Source of the DNA: Achatina immaculata
Taxonomy: Eukaryota > Mollusca > Gastropoda > Stylommatophora > Achatinidae
NCBI GenBank assembly: GCA_009760885.1
Contig: CM019696.1
Location: 42,950,221 to 43,014,220, forward strand
DNA: 64,000 nt
Direction of reading: 5' to 3'
Shown: in pieces, positions 53,276 through 63,601 of the stretch
How positions within the stretch are numbered: the stretch's first letter is position 1
Layout: the number at the start of each line of letters is the position of its first letter
Notes under the pieces: generated by a model
The model's input: only the letters and a program-made list of their open reading frames with translations
What the model was told of the DNA's origin: nothing
Databases searched by the model: none
Program-made: the position numbers and the translations under genes

Positions 53276-54184
53276 TTAATTCTGGTCTTTCTCCTCCATA
53301 TAGCTCACCGTATACTCTGTCCACCTGTCCACAATGTCTTCTTTTCCCATTAACATTTTACCTTCTTTCGATTTCAGGCATCCTGTGGTATATTTTGTTT
53401 TCCTGCCTGTGAGTTCATTAATTCGTTTGTGCATGTTTTTGCTGTCTTTATTATGAGCGTCCTCTATCTCTCTGCACTGTTCATTTAACCACACTTCTTT
53501 TGCTTCTCTGCATTTACGCCTTATTTCTTTATTTATCTTGCTATATTTTTCCTCGTTATTTTTACTCCTCCTCCTCTTGTCCATCAGTCTTAAGATGTCG
53601 TCTGTCATCCATTTATTTTTAGGGGCTTCTTTTTTCGGTGGTATTATCTCCTTAACAGTTTGGTGGATAGAATCTCTTAACATTTCCCATTGTTCATCTA
53701 TACTATTTATCTTTGCTATTGCATTGTATCTATTTGTTATAATAACTTTGTATTGTTCTCGCAGTTCTTGGTAATTTTTAAGAAGTTCTGTATTCAGTTT
53801 GATGTTTCTCACTTTTCTGCCTGCTTTCTTTAGCTTTATTCTAACTTTTCCACAGAGTGGATCATGGTCACTATTGCAGTCAGCTCCTGGCATGGTTTTT
53901 GTTGTCAGTAATGCATTGCGGAATCGTTTGTTGATTAATATGTAGTCTATCTGGTTAAATGTCTTTTTGTCTGGGCTGCACCACGTTGCCAGTCTTCGAG
54001 GATGTTGTTTAAACCAGGTGTTTCCTACAACCATGCTATGTATTCTTGCCCATTCAATTAATTTATAACCTCTGTCATTCCTCTCCCCCAGTCCATAGTC
54101 ACCAACGATGTCCGAAGCTGTCTCTGTGTCATTATAAAATAGCTGTACAATCTCCTTAGAACTTTCAGATGTTGGAGCGTACAC
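53276..54184 (-). CDS. Family A endonuclease (distal) and linker, 302 codons
   Basis: Frame starting MYAPTSESSKEIVQLFYNDT, with VGDYGLGERNDRGYKLIEWA, TWFKQHPRRLATWCSPDKKT, NQIDYILINKRFRNALLTTK and GADCNSDHDPLCGKVRIKLK. It holds the second half of the AP endonuclease and the Lys/Arg-rich linker (NKWMTDDILRLMDKRRRSKN). The GDYGLGE segment replaces the usual GD.NA.vG. The frame ends at a frameshift that garbles YIGEQYGGERPEL into YTVSYMEEKDQ. Confidence 0.8.
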   Translation of the reverse strand: MYAPTSESSKEIVQLFYNDTETASDIVGDYGLGERNDRGYKLIEWARIHSMVVGNTWFKQHPRRLATWCSPDKKTFNQIDYILINKRFRNALLTTKTMPGADCNSDHDPLCGKVRIKLKKAGRKVRNIKLNTELLKNYQELREQYKVIITNRYNAIAKINSIDEQWEMLRDSIHQTVKEIIPPKKEAPKNKWMTDDILRLMDKRRRSKNNEEKYSKINKEIRRKCREAKEVWLNEQCREIEDAHNKDSKNMHKRINELTGRKTKYTTGCLKSKEGKMLMGKEDIVDRWTEYTVSYMEEKDQN

Positions 54185-54489
54185 TTTATGTTTATTGGTC
54201 GTCCTTTTAGTTGGACTAGCAGGACTCGGTCCGAGATATTCAAATATCCTACAATTGTCCTTGCTGTTTGTTCGTCAAATATTATTCCTACTCCTCGTTC
54301 ATGTCTCTCACTTCCTGAATATATTATTGTATATTTATCAGAGTTTATCTATCCTGCACCTGTCCATCTAACTTCACTCACTACTAAAATGTTGATCTTC
54401 ATCGCTTCCATTTCCCTCTTTACATTTTCTAATTTTCCAGCTTACAATAAAGTTCTAACATTCCATGCTGCTATTTGTTAGTTTTGCCA

Positions 54490-54958
54490 CCAGTAGCTTG
54501 ATGACGATCTGGCCTCATCTGTGGCTCGTGAGCTCCCCTACCGGACGAGGCTGTTCCAAATGAACATCCATTAACGTCGTTCATGACAAATCTATTACTC
54601 TGAATAAGCATAATTGTTCTTGGCAGCTACAACAGTGGTTTCCCGTTTGTGTACGGACTCTCCGCTAGCCTTTGGACTTCCTGTTCTACTCGCAAGGCAG
54701 CGGGAGCGAGAGGTTTTAAGGCGCCTCTTACCCGCCTGGTATTCCCTTCACTGAGCACCTGAGGCACCTTATAGGAGTAGTAGAGCCACCTACTACCCCA
54801 CCTCGCTCTCTGAGTCTACCGCCAGTTGGTCCGCGCCTGCATATTTGGATAACTCCTTATCCACAGGGATCCTCCATTTCTGGAGGACTTTTATCATCCG
54901 CCACCTGTGACGCGCTGGGTTGGGGATGGTCGCCCCAGCTTTACCCCACCGGGCGCTT
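54490..54958 (-). promoter_or_regulatory. GC-rich 5' UTR / likely internal promoter of LINE A
   Basis: This segment is clearly richer in G+C and CpG than its surroundings, lies upstream of the endonuclease start and ends abruptly at 54958 next to Jockey-like sequence. Full-length LINEs carry an internal promoter in this place; no specific element can be named from sequence alone. Confidence 0.45.
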
Positions 54959-55194
54959 GTTCAAAAATGAAACATCACACAGTATTTGCAGATGATGTAC
55001 CAATGTGGACATCAGATCAAAACAAAATCGTAGCCACCAGCAGAATTACAAGACGGAATCAGAAAGTGAGAAGACTGGACCAAAAGATAGTTAAAGACTA
55101 TTAACGAGGAAAAAAACATTGCACACAATCTTCCCACAATCAAACAAAATTCAAATCATATACCTAACAATTCATGGACACAAACTTCCAATGG

Positions 55195-58100
55195 AAGACA
55201 GTCGAACATACTTAGACATCACTTCAGAACACAGTCCAACATACTTAGGGATCACTTCAGAACACAGTCCAACATACTTAGGCATCACTCCAGAACACAG
55301 ACCAACATACTTAGGCATCACTCCAGCAAACAGTCCAGCATACTTAAGTATCACTCTATGACACAGTCCAGTATACTTAGGCATCACTCTAGAACACAGT
55401 CTAGCATACTTAAGCATCATTCTATGACACATTGCAACATAATTAAGCATCATCTAGAACACAGTCCAACATACTTAGGCATCACTCCAGAACACAGTCC
55501 AACATACGTAGGCATTCCTCTAGAAGACAGTCCAACAAACTTAAGCATCACTCCAGAACGCAATCTAACATACGTAGGCATCACTCTATGACACAGTCCA
55601 ACATAACTAAGGCACCACTCCAGAACACAATCCAACATACATAGGCATCCCTCTAGAAGATAGTCCAACAAACTTAAGTAATACTCCAGAACACAGTCTA
55701 ACATACGTAGGCATCACTCTATGACATGGTCCAAAATACTTAGGCATCACTCCAGAAAACAGTCCAACAAACGTAATCATCATCATCATCATCATGTGCA
55801 GTGCCGACTGGCGTTGGCTATTATGCTTCTCCAGAGTACGCGATCCTTCATGCATGCCATCAGGTCAGTTGGTGATCTCCTCTCATACCATCCCGTCAGA
55901 CTGTCCAGTATCATTTCTCTTGGTCTTCCTCTTGATCTTCTTCCTTCTATTTTTCCTGTTGTTATAATATTTTCAATGCCCCCTCTTCTCATTACATGTC
56001 CTATGAAAGTACATTGTCTCTCTCTTATCTTTTTGACAAGGTTTTTTTGTCTCTCCAGCTCTTCTCCTACATTCTTCATTAGTTATTTTTGCTGTCCAGG
56101 GGATTCGCAACATTCTTCTAATAAACCACATTTATTATGCTTAAACAAACGTAAGCTTCAATAAAAAACACAATCCAACATACTTAGACACCACTGGATA
56201 AAACAGTCTAACATTCTTTAGGCATTCCTCTAGAAGACAGTCCAACATACTTAAACAACACTCCAGAACACAATATAATATACTTAGGCATCACTCTATG
56301 ACACAGTCCAACATGCTTAAGCAACAGCTCAGAACACAGTCCAACATACTTAGGCATCACTTTAGAACACAGTCCAAAATACTTAGGCATTACTCCAGAA
56401 CACAGTCCAACATACTTAGACATCACTCAAGAACACAGTCAAACATACTTAGGCATCACTCTAGAACACAGTCAAATATTCTTAGGCATCACTTCAGAAC
56501 ACAGACCAACATACTTAGGCATCACTCTATGACACAGTCCAACATGCTTAAGCAACAGCTCAGAACACAGTCCAACATACTTAGGCATCACTTTAGAACA
56601 CAGTCCAAAATACTTAGGCATTGCTCCAGAACATAGTCCAACATACTTAGACATCACTCAATAACACAGTCAAACATACTTAGACATCACTCTATGACAC
56701 AGTCCCACATACTTAGTCATTGGTCTATGACACAGTCCAACTTACTTAGGCATCACTTCAGAAAACAGTCCAACATACTTAGGCATCACTCTATGACACA
56801 GTCCAACATACTTAGGCATCACTCTATGACACAGTCCAACATACTTAGGCATCACTCTATGACACAGTCCATCATACTTAGGCATCACTCTATGACACAA
56901 TCCAACATACTTAAGCAACAGTTCAGAACACAGTCAAACATACTTAGGCATCACTCCAGAACACAGTCCAACATACTTAGGCATCATTCTATGACACAGT
57001 TCAACATACGTAGGCATCACTCTATGAAATAGATCAACATGCTTAAGCATCACTTTAGAACACAGTCCAACATACTTAGGCATCACTTCAGAACAAAGTT
57101 CAACATACTTAGGCATCACTTCAGAACACAGTCCAACATACTTAGGCATCATTCTATGACACAATTCAACATACGTAGGCATCACTCTATGAAATAGATC
57201 AACATGCTTAAGCATCACTTTAGAACACAGTCCAACATACTTAGGCATCACTTCAGAACAAAGTTCAACATACTTAGGCATCACTTCAGAACACAGTCCA
57301 ACATACTTAGGCATCATTCTATGACACAATTCAACATACGTAGGCATCACTCTATGAAATAGATCAACATGCTTAAGCATCACTTTAGAACACAGTCCAA
57401 CATACTTAGGCATCACTTCAGAACAAAGTTCAACATACTTAGGCATCACTTCAGAACACAGTCCAACATACTTAGGCATCACTCTATGACACAGTCCAAC
57501 ATACTTAGGCATCACTCTATGACACAGTCAAACATACTTAAGCATCACTCTATGACACAGTCCAACATACTTAAGCATCACTCCAGAATGCAGTCCAACA
57601 TACTTAGGCATCACTCCAGAATACAGTCAAACATTCTTAAACATTCCTCAAAATACGGTCTAACAAACTTAGGCATCATTACAGAACACTGTCTAACATA
57701 CTTAGGAATCACTCCAGAACACTGTCCAAAATACTTAAGCATCACTCCAAAATACAGTCCAACATACTTAGGTATCACTCCAGAACACAGTCTAACATAC
57801 TTAGGCATCACTCCAGAACACAGACCAACATACTTAGACATCACTCTATGACACAGTCCATCATACTTAAGCAACAGTTCAGAACACAGTCAAACATACT
57901 TAGGCATCACTCCAGAACACGGTCCAACATACGTAGGCATCACTCTATGACACAGTTCAACATACTTAGGCATCACTTCAGAAAACAGTCCATCATACTT
58001 AGGCATCACTCTATGACACAGTCTAACATACTTAGGCATCACTCTATGACACAGTCAAACATACTTAGGGATCACTCCAGAGCAGTCCAACATACTTAGG

Positions 58101-59262
58101 CATCGCTCTATGACACAGTCCAACATACTTAAGCATCACACCAGAACACATTCCAACAAATTTAGGCATCACTGCAGAATACAGTGCAACATATTTTGGC
58201 ATAACTCTAGAAGACAGCCCAACATAATTAGGCATCACTCTACAAGACACCCCAACATACTTAGGCATCACCCTACAAGACATCCCAACATACTTAGGCA
58301 TCACTCTATGACACAGTCAAACATACTTAAGCATCACTCCAGAACACAGTCCAACATACTTAGGCATCACTCTATGACACAGTCCAATATAGTTATGCAT
58401 CAATCCAGAACACAATCCAACTTACTTAGGCATAACTCTAGAAGACAGCCCAACACACTTACGCATCACTTTACAAGACAACCCTACATACTTAGGGATC
58501 ACTCCATAACACAGTCCAACATACTTAGACATCACTCTATGACACAGTGTAACATACTTAAGCATCACTCTATAATACAGTCAAAGATAGTTAGGGATAG
58601 AATCAAACATAGTTAGGGATACAGTCAGACATAGTTAGGGATCATTCCAGAACAAAGTATAACATAATTAAGCATTACTTTATGACACAGTCCAACGTAC
58701 TTAGGCATAACTCTAGAAGACAGCTCAACATACTTAGGCATAACTCTAGAAGACAGCTCAACATACTTATGCATAACTCTAGAAGACAGCTCAACATACT
58801 TAGGCATAACTCTAGAAGACAGCTCAACATACTTAGGCATAACTCTAGAAGACAGCTCAACATACTTAGGCATAACTCTAGAAGACAGCTCAACATACTT
58901 AGGCATAACTCTAGAAGACAGCTCAACATACTTAGGCATAACTCTAGAAGACAGCTCAACATACTTAGGCATAACTCTAGAAGACAGCTCAACATACTTA
59001 TGCATAACTCTAGAAGACAGCTCAACATGCTTAGGCATAACTCTAGAAGACAGCTCAACATACTTAGGCATAACTCTAGAAGACAGTTCAACATACTTAG
59101 GCATAACTCTAGAAGACAGCTCAACATACTTAGGCATAACTCTAGAAGACAGCTCAACATACTTAAGCATCACTCTACAAGACAGCCCAACATGCTTAGG
59201 CATCACTCTACAAGACAGTCCAATATGCTTAGACATCACTCTAGAAGACAGCAAAATATACT
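55195..59262. repeat. 33-bp array of the Jockey RT motif SPTYLGITPEH
   Basis: About 110 copies of a 33-bp (11 codon) unit TCCAACATACTTAGGCATCA plus CTCTATGACACAG or variants. Sub-families replace each other along the array: CAGAACACAG at left, CTATGACACAG mixed, and a uniform CTAGAAGACAGCT block at 58685-59160. A ~160-bp higher-order unit is repeated three times at ~57010-57480. Open frames on both strands follow from the 11-codon period. Interrupted by a LINE A fragment. Confidence 0.95.
55777..56143 (-). mobile_element. LINE A 3' fragment inside the 33-bp array
   Basis: Begins with (CAT)n and matches LINE A 3' sequence; minus-strand frame 55792-56079 (RQCTFIGHVMRRGGIENIIT, GRRSRGRPREMILDSLTGWY). 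Flanks AACAAACGTAA at 55766-55776 and 56144-56154 form an 11-bp target duplication. Confidence 0.93.
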
Positions 59263-59588
59263 AAAATATAAAAAAACTAGTAGGGACTACCTAGGTAGTA
59301 AACCGTGGCATACTAAAAAACTAGTAGGGACTACCTAGGTAGTAAACCGTGACATACTAAAAAACTAGTAGGGACTACCTAGGTAGTAAACTGTGACATA
59401 CTAAAAAACTAGTAGGGACTACCTAAGGAGTAAACCGTGACATACTAAAAAACTAGTAGGGACTACCTAAGGAGTAAACCGTGACATACTAAAAAACTAG
59501 TAGGGACTACCTAAAGAGTAAACCGTGACATACTAAAAAACTAGTAGGGACTACCTAAGGAGTAAACCATGACATACTAAAAAACTAG
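59262..59588. repeat. ~60-bp array from the Jockey motif KKLVGTT
   Basis: Seven copies of a unit with AAAAACTAGTAGGGACTACC, TAGGTAGTAAACCGTGACAT and ACT. Reading ACT AAA AAA CTA GTA GGG ACT ACC gives TKKLVGTT, the motif that follows the PTYLGIT block in Jockey-type RTs. The first copy overlaps the end of the 33-bp array. Confidence 0.9.
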
Positions 59589-60292
59589 TATGCCTGCATG
59601 TAAGGTATATGCTTATGTGTGAGGTGTATATTTGTATGTGAGGTGTATCCTTGTATGTGAGGTGTATGCTTGTATGTGAGTTGTATGTCTTTATGTAAGC
59701 TATATGTTTGTATGTGAGGTGTATGGGTGTGTGTGAGGTGTATGTTTGTATATGGGGTGCATGCATGTGTGTGAGGTGTGTGTTTGTATGTGAGGTGTAT
59801 CCTTGTATGTGAGGTGTATGCTTATATGTGAGTTGTATGTCTTTATGTACATATATTTGTATGTGAGGCATATGTTTGTATTTGAGTCTAATGCTTGTAT
59901 GTGAGGTGTATACATGTATGAGGTGCATGTTTGTTTGTGAGGCATATGTTTGCATGTGAGCCATATGTTTGTATGTGAGGTGCATGCTTGTATATAGGCA
60001 TATGTTTGTATGCGAGTTGCATGCTTGTATATGAGGTGTATGACTGAATGTCAGTTGTACCCTTGTATTTGATTTGCATGCTTGTATGTAAGGTGTATGG
60101 TTGTGTGTGAGTTGTTTGTCTGTATGTGGGGTGTATGCTTGTATGTAAGATGTATGGGTGTGTGTGAGTTTTATGTCTGTATGTGGGATATATGCTTGTA
60201 TGTGAACTACATGCTTGTATGTGAAGCTTATGTTTATATGTGAGCTGTATTTTTGTATGTGGGTTGTATGCTTGTATGTGTATACTCTTCAT
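59589..60292. repeat. ~19-20-bp minisatellite
   Basis: About 35 diverged copies of TTGTATGTGAGGTGTATGC, with CT to TT and GG to GT variants. Minus strand is open for long stretches for periodic reasons. Confidence 0.9.
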
Positions 60293-60329
60293 ATTACATT
60301 TACTTGATCATTTAAAACTGTCACATATG

Positions 60330-61545
60330 TTTATTGTTTCATGTTAAATATGTCCTGTTTATTGTTTCATGTTAAATATTTCCTGTTTATTGTTTCATGT
60401 TAAATATTTCCTGTTTATTGTTTCATGTTAAATATTTCCTGTTTATTGTTTCATGTTAAATATTTCCTGTTTATTGTTTCATGTTAAATATTTCCTGTTT
60501 ATTGTTTCATGTTAAATATTTCCTGTTTATTATTTATTGTTAAATATTTCCTGTTTATTGTTAAATATTTCCTGTTTATTGTTTATTGTTAAATATTTCC
60601 TGTTTATTGTTTCATCTTAAATATTTCCTGTTTATTATTTCATGTTAAATATTTCCTGTTTATTGTTTCATGTTAAATATGTCCTGTTTATTGTTTCATG
60701 TTAAATATTTCCTGTTTATTGTTTCATGTTAAATATTTCCTGTTTATTGTTTCATGGTAAATATTTCCTGTTTATTGTTTCATGTTAAATATTTCCTGTT
60801 TATTATTTATTGTTAAATATTTCCTGTTTATTGTTAAATATTTCCTGTTTATTGTTTATTGTTAAATATTTCCTGTTTATTGTTTCATCTTAAATATTTC
60901 CTGTTTATTATTTCATGTTAAATATTTCCTGTTTATTGTTTCATGTTAAATATGTCCTGTTTATTGTTTCATGTTAAATATTTCCTGTTTATTGTTTCAT
61001 GTTAAATATTTCCTGTTTATTGTTTCATGGTAAATATTTCCTGTTTATTGTTTCATGTTAAATATTTCCCATTTATTGTTTGTTAATTATTTCCTTTTCA
61101 TTGTTTCATGGTAAATATTTCCTGTTTATTGTTTTGTGTTAAATATTTCTGTTTATTGTTTCATGATAAATATTTCCTGTTTACTATTGTGTGTTAAATA
61201 TTTCTGTTTATTGTTTCATGATAAATATTTTCTGTTTATTGTTTCATGGTAAATATTTCCTGTTTATTGTTTTGTGTTAAATATTTCTGTTTATTGTTTC
61301 ATGATAAATATTTCCTGTTTACTGTTGTGTGTTAAATATTTACTGCTTACTTTTTTTCATGTCACATATTTCCTGTTTATTTTTCATGGTAAATATTTCA
61401 TGTTTGTTGTTTTGTGTTAAATTTTTCTGTTTATTATTCATGATAAATATTTCCTGTTCAGTGTTGTATGTTAAATATTTATTGCTTATTTTTTCACGTT
61501 AACTATTTCTTGTTTATTGTTTTATTTTAAATATTTGTGATTTCT
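60330..61545. repeat. 28-bp minisatellite with higher-order structure
   Basis: About 43 copies of TGTTTATTGTTTCATGTTAA plus ATATTTCC. A pattern of variant units starting at ~60529 (TATTATTTATTGTTAAAT) recurs at ~60802, giving a ~273-bp higher-order period. From ~61080 units diverge (TTTTGTGTTAA, CATGATAAA). Confidence 0.96.
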
Positions 61546-61564
61546 TTCTCACTGGTTGACTTAT

Positions 61565-61908
61565 CTGGGTTGTTATATTAAAATGTGTTTTCTGATGGAA
61601 GGTTCATTATACTAAAATGTGTTTTCTGATGGAAGGTTCATTATACTAAAATGTGTTTTCTGATGGAAGGTTCATTATACTAAAATGTGTTTTCTGATGG
61701 AAGGTTCATTATACTAAAATGTGTTTTCTGATGGAAGGTTCATTATACTAAAATGTGTTTTCTGATGGAAGGTTCATTATACTAAAATGTGTTTTCTGAT
61801 GGAAGGTTCATTATACTAAAATGTGTTTTCTGATGGAAGGTTCATTATACTAAAATGTGTTTTCTGATGGAAGGTGTGTTATAATAAAATGTGTTTTCTG
61901 ATGGAAGG
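61565..61908. repeat. 34-bp minisatellite
   Basis: Ten copies of TTCATTATACTAAAATGTGT plus TTTCTGATGGAAGG, nearly identical until the last two. Confidence 0.97.
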
Positions 61909-62290
61909 TTTGCTACTTCTGAAACTCCGATGAGGCTGGCCACAGCGTCTGCATGTGCGTGTGTGTCTGTGTGTGAGTGCATGTAGAGTGTGCAGTTGTT
62001 CTGTTCAAGCAGGTAGAATGTCCGATATGTTTCTGAGTTTATGTTCATATGTCATACTGTGTACTCCTAATACTGCCTTATGTTATTTTGTTTTGATTTA
62101 TGTTTATTATAACCATCATCAGAATACTTATGTCTTTATATGTGTACGTGATGAGAACAAGCCTGACTTCGCCACAACATAATGAGACTCTTACGTTAGA
62201 GATTGAAATGATCTTAGCTCGGGTCTTCAGAAATAGAACATTGGGTTTGAATGACAAGTCTGATAACAGATAAACATTTATAAGAAGTGA
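61909..62290. other. No recognisable gene
   Basis: Single-copy-like with short TG-rich stretches; no motif in the short frames on either strand. Confidence 0.5.
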
Positions 62291-62294
62291 TGAA

Positions 62295-62405
62295 AAATGG
62301 AATTTAGCCTGCATTTTTCATGGTTTTTTAACCTTATTTTTTTCATGGTTTTTGGATAACATTTTTTCATGGTTTTTGGACCTTATTTTTTTCATGGTTT
62401 TGATT
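62295..62405. repeat. ~28-bp short array
   Basis: Four copies around TTTTTTCATGGTTTTTGGAC. Confidence 0.85.
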
Positions 62406-62640
62406 GTATGTGGGGTCCAAGATTGAAAACTGACACATGTGGCATGCATACGTTTCTGTGGTTGTATTCATCTGTACGAATGTTTGTGCATGTGTGTATG
62501 TGTGTGCGACCTTGCTGTCCTGGCACTAGTTTTGCTTGACTGATGAATGTGTCAAGTAATTTAAAATATTTTTAGACTTTTTAAACAAGGAACATCCAAC
62601 ACCTGAGATACAACTTTTGTTGTAGCTAGTAAAAGGACTG
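62406..62640. other. No recognisable feature
   Basis: Single-copy-like spacer with TG-rich stretch at 62480-62510. Confidence 0.5.
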
Positions 62641-62659
62641 AAATAACTGGAATATAATA

Positions 62660-63062
62660 CTGCTATATCAAGAACAAATGCAGACAAAGACATATGAAAT
62701 ATAATAATTCTGTAACAAGAACAAATGCAGACAAAGACATATGAAATATAATATTGCTGTAACAAGAACAAATGCAGACAAAGACATATGAAATATAATA
62801 ATTTTGTAACAAGAACAAATGCAGACAAAGACATATGAAATATAATATTGCTGTAACAAGAACAAATGCAGACAAAGACATATGAAATATAATAATTCTG
62901 TAACAAGAACAAATGCAGACAAAGACATATGAAATATAATATTGCTGTAACAAGAACAAACGCAGACAAAGACATATGAAATATAATATTGCTGTAACAA
63001 GAACAAATGCAGACAAAGACATATGAAATATAATATTGCTGTAACAGGAACAAAAATAAACA
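62660..63062. repeat. 47-bp minisatellite with alternating units
   Basis: Eight to nine copies of a 47-bp unit (AACAAGAACAAATGCAGACA, AAGACATATGAAATATAATA, then ATTCTGT or TTGCTGT). The two endings largely alternate, giving a 94-bp dimer period in the left half. Confidence 0.95.
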
Positions 63063-63600
63063 AGTGAGAAAATCACCATTATATTTTGCAAAAGACAAGA
63101 AAGTAACAGACATGGACACAAGCACAAGATCTCTGAGCAAGAAAAAAACTTGGATGCTGATTACTTTCTCACCAGCGAAAAATAACAAGAGTTTTTTCTT
63201 CTTATTTCTTGCAGTCTGCTCCACCATTTTCTGTCTGCAAATTGTGTCAGCATGTGAACATTTTTGTTCTTTGCTGCATCATTGAACTTTCTGATTTAGA
63301 TATACAGACTTTCTGCTCAGACAGATAAATGGCCATGGGATATTTTGTATACACACCATACACACCATGACATAATGCATGACATAATTGCATGACATAG
63401 TGTTTTATATCGACACATTTTTGTGTTGTAAGAAACACAGTAACGTCACGTGCAAAATATGCAAGCACATCATTTCTTATCTGGTGAGAATATCTTATTA
63501 TCAGTTGAAAATGGAATAAAAAAAACAGTTTTCTGAGACAGCAGATTTATTTGAAAAGTGTTTGAGACAACGGAATTGTTTTAGAAATGTTTGAGACAAC
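63063..63600. other. No supported gene
   Basis: A 73-codon plus frame (63064-63285) has a hydrophobic stretch (FFFLFLAVCSTIFCLQIV) preceded by a basic segment, but starts immediately after an array and has no recognisable homology. I leave it uncalled. Confidence 0.45.
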
Positions 63601-63601
63601 A

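Larger units (their letters stand above)
51693..54958 (-). mobile_element. RTE-like LINE family A, near full length
   Basis: About 3.27 kb. On the minus strand: a GC-rich 5' UTR (54958-54490), endonuclease start NVRTL..AGKLENVKREMEA, INILVVSEVRWTGAG, SGSERHERGVGIIFDEQTAR; frame 54184-53276 (NQIDYILINKRFRNALLTTK, PGADCNSDHDPL, the SDH block); frame 53207-51735 (whole RT and C-terminus). The 3' tail is (CAT)n at 51693-51740 on the plus strand. Lesions seen: a stop near 54350, a frameshift near 53310 and a stop near 53255. This is the best-preserved element in the window. Confidence 0.92.
54966..59590 (+). pseudogene. Jockey-like reverse transcriptase remnant expanded into arrays
   Basis: Starts with HHTVFADDVPMWTSDQNK (catalytic FADD and the 'FADD.alw..' phrase of Jockey-type RTs), then RLDQKIV, NEEKTLHTIF-like HTIFPQSNKIQIIYLTIHG, KLPMEDSRTYLDIT. 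Here normal sequence stops and the block 'E.SPTYLGITpeh' repeats for 4 kb (first array). The next family motif (KKL.GTTWG) appears at 59262 as a second array. Both motifs follow in the right order for Jockey RT ('PtYLGitlD..LtW...', then 'kLaGt.WGa'). The gene is destroyed. Confidence 0.82.

Noticed and set aside
51693..54958. Target duplication for the full-length LINE A (CACCGGAC / CACCGGGC at the two ends)
   Set aside because: The match is short and imperfect, and the right-hand copy lies inside the GC-rich 5' UTR, so I do not call it.
62526..63227. 233-codon minus-strand frame with apparent membrane segments
   Set aside because: Almost entirely the 47-bp array.
63064..63285. Possible small secreted or membrane protein
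   Set aside because: A basic start followed by a hydrophobic stretch is suggestive, but the start codon abuts an array and nothing else supports expression.
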